NCBI GenBank assembly: GCA_021788565.1 | Contig: JAJYKO010000227.1 | Location: 1-7,832 of the forward strand | DNA: 7,832 nt | Origin: Chloroflexota bacterium | GTDB lineage: Bacteria; Chloroflexota; UBA6077 | Direction of reading: 5' to 3' | Shown: piece by piece, positions 6,053 to 7,832 of the stretch | Layout of the letters: every line of letters begins with the position of its first letter | Numbering within the stretch: the first letter of the stretch is position 1 | Notes under the pieces: generated by a model | The model's database searches: none | Seen by the model: only the letters and a program-made list of their open reading frames with translations | What the model was told of the DNA's origin: nothing | Translations under genes and position numbers: made by a program

Positions 6053-6994
6053 GTGGCAAGACCCAGGAAGCCCAGGAGGGTCTGTTTCGTGCCGGGGGTC
6101 ACCTACTTCAAGCCCAGGGGTATTCCCATGAGGCTCCTTGAGGAGGTGAGGCTCTCTGTGGACGAATTGGAGGCGCTGCGGCTCAAGGACCTCTTGGGGC
6201 TCGAGCAGGAGGAGGCTGCCAGGGAGATGGCTGTCTCCCGTCAGACCTTCCAGCGGATTCAGGACGAGGCCCATCGGAAGGTAGCGGAGGCGCTGGTCAC
6301 GGGGAAGGCGCTGGAGATCGACGGTGGGGACTACGAGGTGGCGCCCATGCACTTGCACTGCCGGCGTTGTGGCCACTCCTGGGAGCAGCTTCTCACTGGA
6401 GGCATCCCTGTGGCCTGCCCCAACTGCGAGGAGAAGACGGCCGATCTCCACCTATCGCCCGGCTATGCGGCAGGAGCACCCGGCGCGGGTGGGAGTCGGG
6501 GAGCTGGACCCGGCAGCACTCGCATCGCGCCCGCAGTCACAGTTAATGGCCCCGACGCGGGAAAGAGCCCAACGAAAGAATTGAGGACAAGTCAAGCAAT
6601 GAAGATTGCAGTAATCTCCGACGATGGTGAGAGCATCAGCATGCACTTCGGTCGTGCCCAGTACTACGTCGTGGCCTCAGTGGAGGACGGCAAGGTAATG
6701 GCTAAGGAGGTGAGGCCCAAGGTGGGCCACCACACCTTCGGCGACCACCCCCACGAGGAGCAGCCGGGGATGCCCCACGGGTACGACGCCGCCTCCCAGA
6801 ACAAGCACTCCCAGATGGCCGCGAACATCAGCGACTGCAAGGTGCTGCTGGCTGGCGGCATGGGCTGGGGAGCCTACGACAGCCTGAAGGGCTACGGGAT
6901 CGAGCCGATCATCACCGACATCCACAGCATCGACCAGGCCGTTCGCGCCTACCTGGACGGCACCATTCGCAACCTGAGTGACAGGTTGCACTAA
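6053..6994 (+). CDS. DUF134 HTH / zinc-ribbon / NifX-like fusion protein
   Basis: This protein has three parts. Residues 1-90 are a DUF134 (UPF0251) domain: a basic start MARPRKPRRVCF, then VTYFKP and DELEALRLKDL, and a sigma-like helix-turn-helix QEEAAREMAVSRQTFQRI (52-69), so DNA binding is likely. Residues 100-128 hold a zinc ribbon with CRRC (103, 106) and CPNC (122, 125). After a Gly/Pro-rich linker (about 136-182), residues 183-313 form a dinitrogenase iron-molybdenum cofactor (NifX/NifB C-terminal) domain: MKIAVISDDG, SMHFGRAQYY, LLAGGMGWGAY and a His-rich insertion (226-252) that may bind metal or an iron-sulfur cluster. There is no radical-SAM part and no nitrogenase nearby, so a role in nitrogen fixation is not implied. 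The GTG start has GAAGGGGG upstream. ATG 6599 begins the NifX part and has a weak GAGGA before it, so an internal start is possible. A metal- or cluster-sensing transcription regulator is my inference. Confidence 0.9.
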   Translation: MARPRKPRRVCFVPGVTYFKPRGIPMRLLEEVRLSVDELEALRLKDLLGLEQEEAAREMAVSRQTFQRIQDEAHRKVAEALVTGKALEIDGGDYEVAPMHLHCRRCGHSWEQLLTGGIPVACPNCEEKTADLHLSPGYAAGAPGAGGSRGAGPGSTRIAPAVTVNGPDAGKSPTKELRTSQAMKIAVISDDGESISMHFGRAQYYVVASVEDGKVMAKEVRPKVGHHTFGDHPHEEQPGMPHGYDAASQNKHSQMAANISDCKVLLAGGMGWGAYDSLKGYGIEPIITDIHSIDQAVRAYLDGTIRNLSDRLH

Positions 6995-7006
6995 CTCAGG
7001 GGATCT

Positions 7007-7020
7007 GGCGGGGCACCGCC
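7007..7020 (+). repeat. Short hairpin after the DUF134-NifX gene
   Basis: GGCGG (7007-7011) and CCGCC (7016-7020) form a 5-bp GC stem with a 4-nt loop, 12 nt after the stop codon. A separate 7-bp inverted repeat, CCTGAGT/ACTCAGG (6973-6979 and 6994-7000), spans the stop codon and could compete with or stack near it. It is weak on its own and may act together with the larger hairpin at 7040-7078. Confidence 0.35.
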
Positions 7021-7039
7021 TTCCCAATACCTCCTTCCG

Positions 7040-7078
7040 CACCGGCGAGGCAGGGCCAGGCCCCCTGTCCCGTCGGTG
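7040..7078 (+). terminator. Strong hairpin, probable terminator of the DUF134-NifX transcript
   Basis: The arms 7040-7055 and 7063-7078 form a 16-position stem with one A-C mismatch and two G-T wobbles around a 7-nt loop. It lies 45 bp after the stop codon and well before the next promoter, where termination is expected. It is followed by TCATATGACC rather than a T tract, so intrinsic termination is not certain; it could instead protect the RNA 3' end. Confidence 0.5.
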
Positions 7079-7087
7079 TCATATGAC
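7078..7087. repeat. CATATG-centred palindrome GTCATATGAC
   Basis: This perfect 10-bp palindrome shares the CATATG core with the three operator-like sites, but its flanks are GT/AC rather than GAG/CTC. It touches the end of the large hairpin. It may be a diverged operator half or chance. Confidence 0.3.
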
Positions 7088-7173
7088 CCCATGCCGGCAC
7101 CGCGTCTCCACTGAGCTGGGCCTGGCCTCCGCTGGAAAGATCGGGAGTTCAACGGTCCGTAGGCGCAACTTGA

Positions 7174-7185
7174 GAGCATATGCTC
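7174..7185. promoter_or_regulatory. Palindromic operator copy 2 (GAGCATATGCTC)
   Basis: This copy is identical over 12 bp to the copy at the DUF134 promoter, and the flanks also match (AGAG before; GTAAT versus ATAAT after). It lies about 20 bp upstream of the -35 box of the next promoter. Its centre is 67 bp from that of copy 3, so the two could act together, for example through looping or cooperative binding. Confidence 0.65.
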
Positions 7186-7205
7186 GTAATTCGTGCCAAA
7201 ACCCC

Positions 7206-7234
7206 TTGACACCAAGGCGCAACCGGCGTACATT
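7206..7234 (+). promoter_or_regulatory. Sigma70-type promoter of the Gly-rich protein gene
   Basis: A perfect TTGACA (7206-7211) and TACATT (7229-7234, four of six consensus bases) are 17 bp apart. Predicted transcription start is near 7241, giving a leader of about 60 nt before the ATG at 7301. It is flanked by operator-like palindromes on both sides, implying the same control as the DUF134 gene. Confidence 0.7.
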
Positions 7235-7240
7235 CGTTAT

Positions 7241-7252
7241 GGGCATATGCTT
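7241..7252. promoter_or_regulatory. Operator-like site copy 3 (GGGCATATGCTT)
   Basis: Ten of 12 positions match the perfect palindrome. Its CATATG starts 9 nt after the -10 box, compared with 8 nt at the DUF134 promoter. The matching placement over the transcription start is stronger evidence of function than the sequence alone. Confidence 0.55.
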
Positions 7253-7300
7253 ACAATCTCGGTCGCGACCGAGAGCAGTTCCAGAACGGAGGCAAACGCA

Positions 7301-7624
7301 ATGTACGGGTACGGTTACGGACGGGGAAAAGGTTGGGGCCGCGGGATGGCGGGCGGCGGAGGCTGGAGAGGACCCGGGGCCGCCACATCGCCTGCTGTGC
7401 AGCCACCCGCGGGATATCGCCACGTGGGAGCTTGCCGCTGCGGATTAGGGCCGAACGCCCACTACCAGGACCCGGCCGGCCGGGTAGTCCCAGCGGCAGT
7501 AGCCTTCTCTGGCCCTGGAGCCTCAGAGCCCCAAGAGAGCGAATTGGAGCGGCTGAGGGCCGAGACGTCCGACATCGAGCGGCGGCTGCACGAGCTCGAG
7601 GATCGGCTTAGGGGCACGGCGTAG
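7301..7624 (+). CDS. Gly-rich, coiled-coil DUF5320-like small protein
   Basis: The 107-residue product starts with an aromatic/Gly/Arg-rich stretch (YGYGYGRGKGWGRGMAGGGG). It continues through a low-complexity Pro/Ala region with a CRC motif (CRCGLGPNAH, about residues 46-55), and ends in a clear amphipathic coiled coil (ESELERLRAE and IERRLHELEDRLRG, about 80-105). This layout resembles DUF5320-type proteins, which are often found next to NifX-like iron-molybdenum cofactor genes; the assignment is by pattern only. No signal peptide is visible. The ATG at 7301 has GGAGG 8 nt upstream. The frame stays open back to 7193, but that part crosses the promoter and operator, so the longer version is unlikely. 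It has its own promoter and shares an operator type with the DUF134-NifX gene. Function is unknown; the coiled coil suggests oligomerisation. Confidence 0.78.
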   Translation: MYGYGYGRGKGWGRGMAGGGGWRGPGAATSPAVQPPAGYRHVGACRCGLGPNAHYQDPAGRVVPAAVAFSGPGASEPQESELERLRAETSDIERRLHELEDRLRGTA

Positions 7625-7630
7625 TACTGA

Positions 7631-7663
7631 GGCGGCGGGGCGGATCCTTTCCGCCCCGCCGCC
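7631..7663 (+). terminator. Perfect 13-bp GC hairpin between two genes
   Basis: The arm GGCGGCGGGGCGG (7631-7643) pairs perfectly with 7651-7663 around a 7-nt loop, in which an extra A-T pair can form. It starts 6 nt after the Gly-rich protein stop and ends 17 nt before the next ribosome site. There is no T tract. It could be a terminator/attenuator lowering expression of the next gene, or a stability element separating the two cistrons. Confidence 0.55.
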
Positions 7664-7692
7664 GACCAGAAGGCCGGCAAGGAGGTCTACTC

Positions 7693-7832
7693 ATGCTGAA
7701 CAACAGGTGGCGATGGCTTTTCACCCTGGGAGGGATTCTCGGAGGAATTCTCTCCACATCCATTAGGGGAGGGCGTGGCCAGGGCGGATCGTCCACCTGC
7801 CGATGCCAGAAGTGCGGATACACCATGACTCA
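7693..7832 (+). CDS. Small protein with hydrophobic segment and Cys cluster (partial, runs off window)
   Basis: The ATG at 7693 has a strong AAGGAGGT site 6 nt upstream; 46 codons are visible before the window ends. The protein opens with MLNNRWRWLF and a Gly-rich hydrophobic run (FTLGGILGGILSTSI, about residues 10-24) that could be a membrane anchor or signal segment. An Arg/Gly linker (RGGRGQGG) and a Cys cluster CRCQKCGYTM (36-45) follow, which looks like the first half of a zinc ribbon or other metal site. The second Cys pair would lie beyond the edge. It follows the Gly-rich gene across a strong hairpin and is probably part of the same transcription unit. The family is not recognised with confidence; small Cys-rich proteins of this kind occur near NifX-type genes. 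Confidence 0.65.
   Translation, partial: MLNNRWRWLFTLGGILGGILSTSIRGGRGQGGSSTCRCQKCGYTMT

Noticed and set aside
6053..6994. Evidence for nitrogen fixation from the NifX-like domain
   Set aside because: NifX-like domains are widespread in non-fixing anaerobes. No nifHDK, nifB radical-SAM or nifEN gene is in the window.
7193..7300. N-terminal extension of the Gly-rich protein to an ATG at 7193
   Set aside because: The extension would run through the -35/-10 boxes and an operator, so it would lie mostly upstream of the transcript. The ATG at 7301 has a proper GGAGG.

Overview
The window looks like chromosomal DNA from a fairly GC-rich, probably anaerobic or metal-handling bacterium. Shine-Dalgarno sites are strong (GGAGG-type) and GTG/TTG starts are frequent. 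The mix of a soluble GAF histidine kinase with a NarL-type regulator, a DUF134-NifX protein and a Gly-rich DUF5320-like protein fits anaerobic lineages such as Chloroflexota (Dehalococcoidia-like) or Bacillota. This placement is inference; there is no rRNA or other marker gene in the window.

Left two-thirds (1-5412) is read entirely from the minus strand. In transcription order it holds a cytoplasmic sensor kinase (RsbRD_N-like/GAF/HisKA_3/HATPase) and its NarL/FixJ response regulator, with the kinase stop just ahead of the regulator start. A gap of about 230 bp carrying hairpins and a possible promoter follows. Next comes a probable second operon: a degenerate stand-alone receiver protein, a COG0523/CobW-type GTPase that has a His-rich N-terminus but lacks the family CxCC motif, an unrecognised 112-residue protein, and an extended-SDR NAD-dependent epimerase. 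At the very edge, a good ribosome site with a 10-G spacer precedes what may be the first seven codons of another gene.

The middle (5413-6052) is a gene-free divergent region. On the minus strand it holds a good promoter for the kinase operon and a long leader with nested inverted repeats. The remainder up to about 5985 has no recognisable content.

The right part (6053-7832) is read from the plus strand. It encodes a DUF134-HTH/zinc-ribbon/NifX-like fusion protein, a Gly-rich coiled-coil protein of the DUF5320 type, and the start of a small protein with a hydrophobic Gly-rich segment and a Cys cluster. The two plus-strand promoters each show consensus-like -35/-10 boxes with 17-bp spacing. 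Each also has a copy of a CATATG-centred palindrome (GAGCATATGCTC or close) at the predicted transcription start, and a further perfect copy lies upstream of the second promoter. The simplest reading is a small regulon controlled by one dimeric regulator, possibly the DUF134 protein itself. This shared operator is the most interesting signal in the window.
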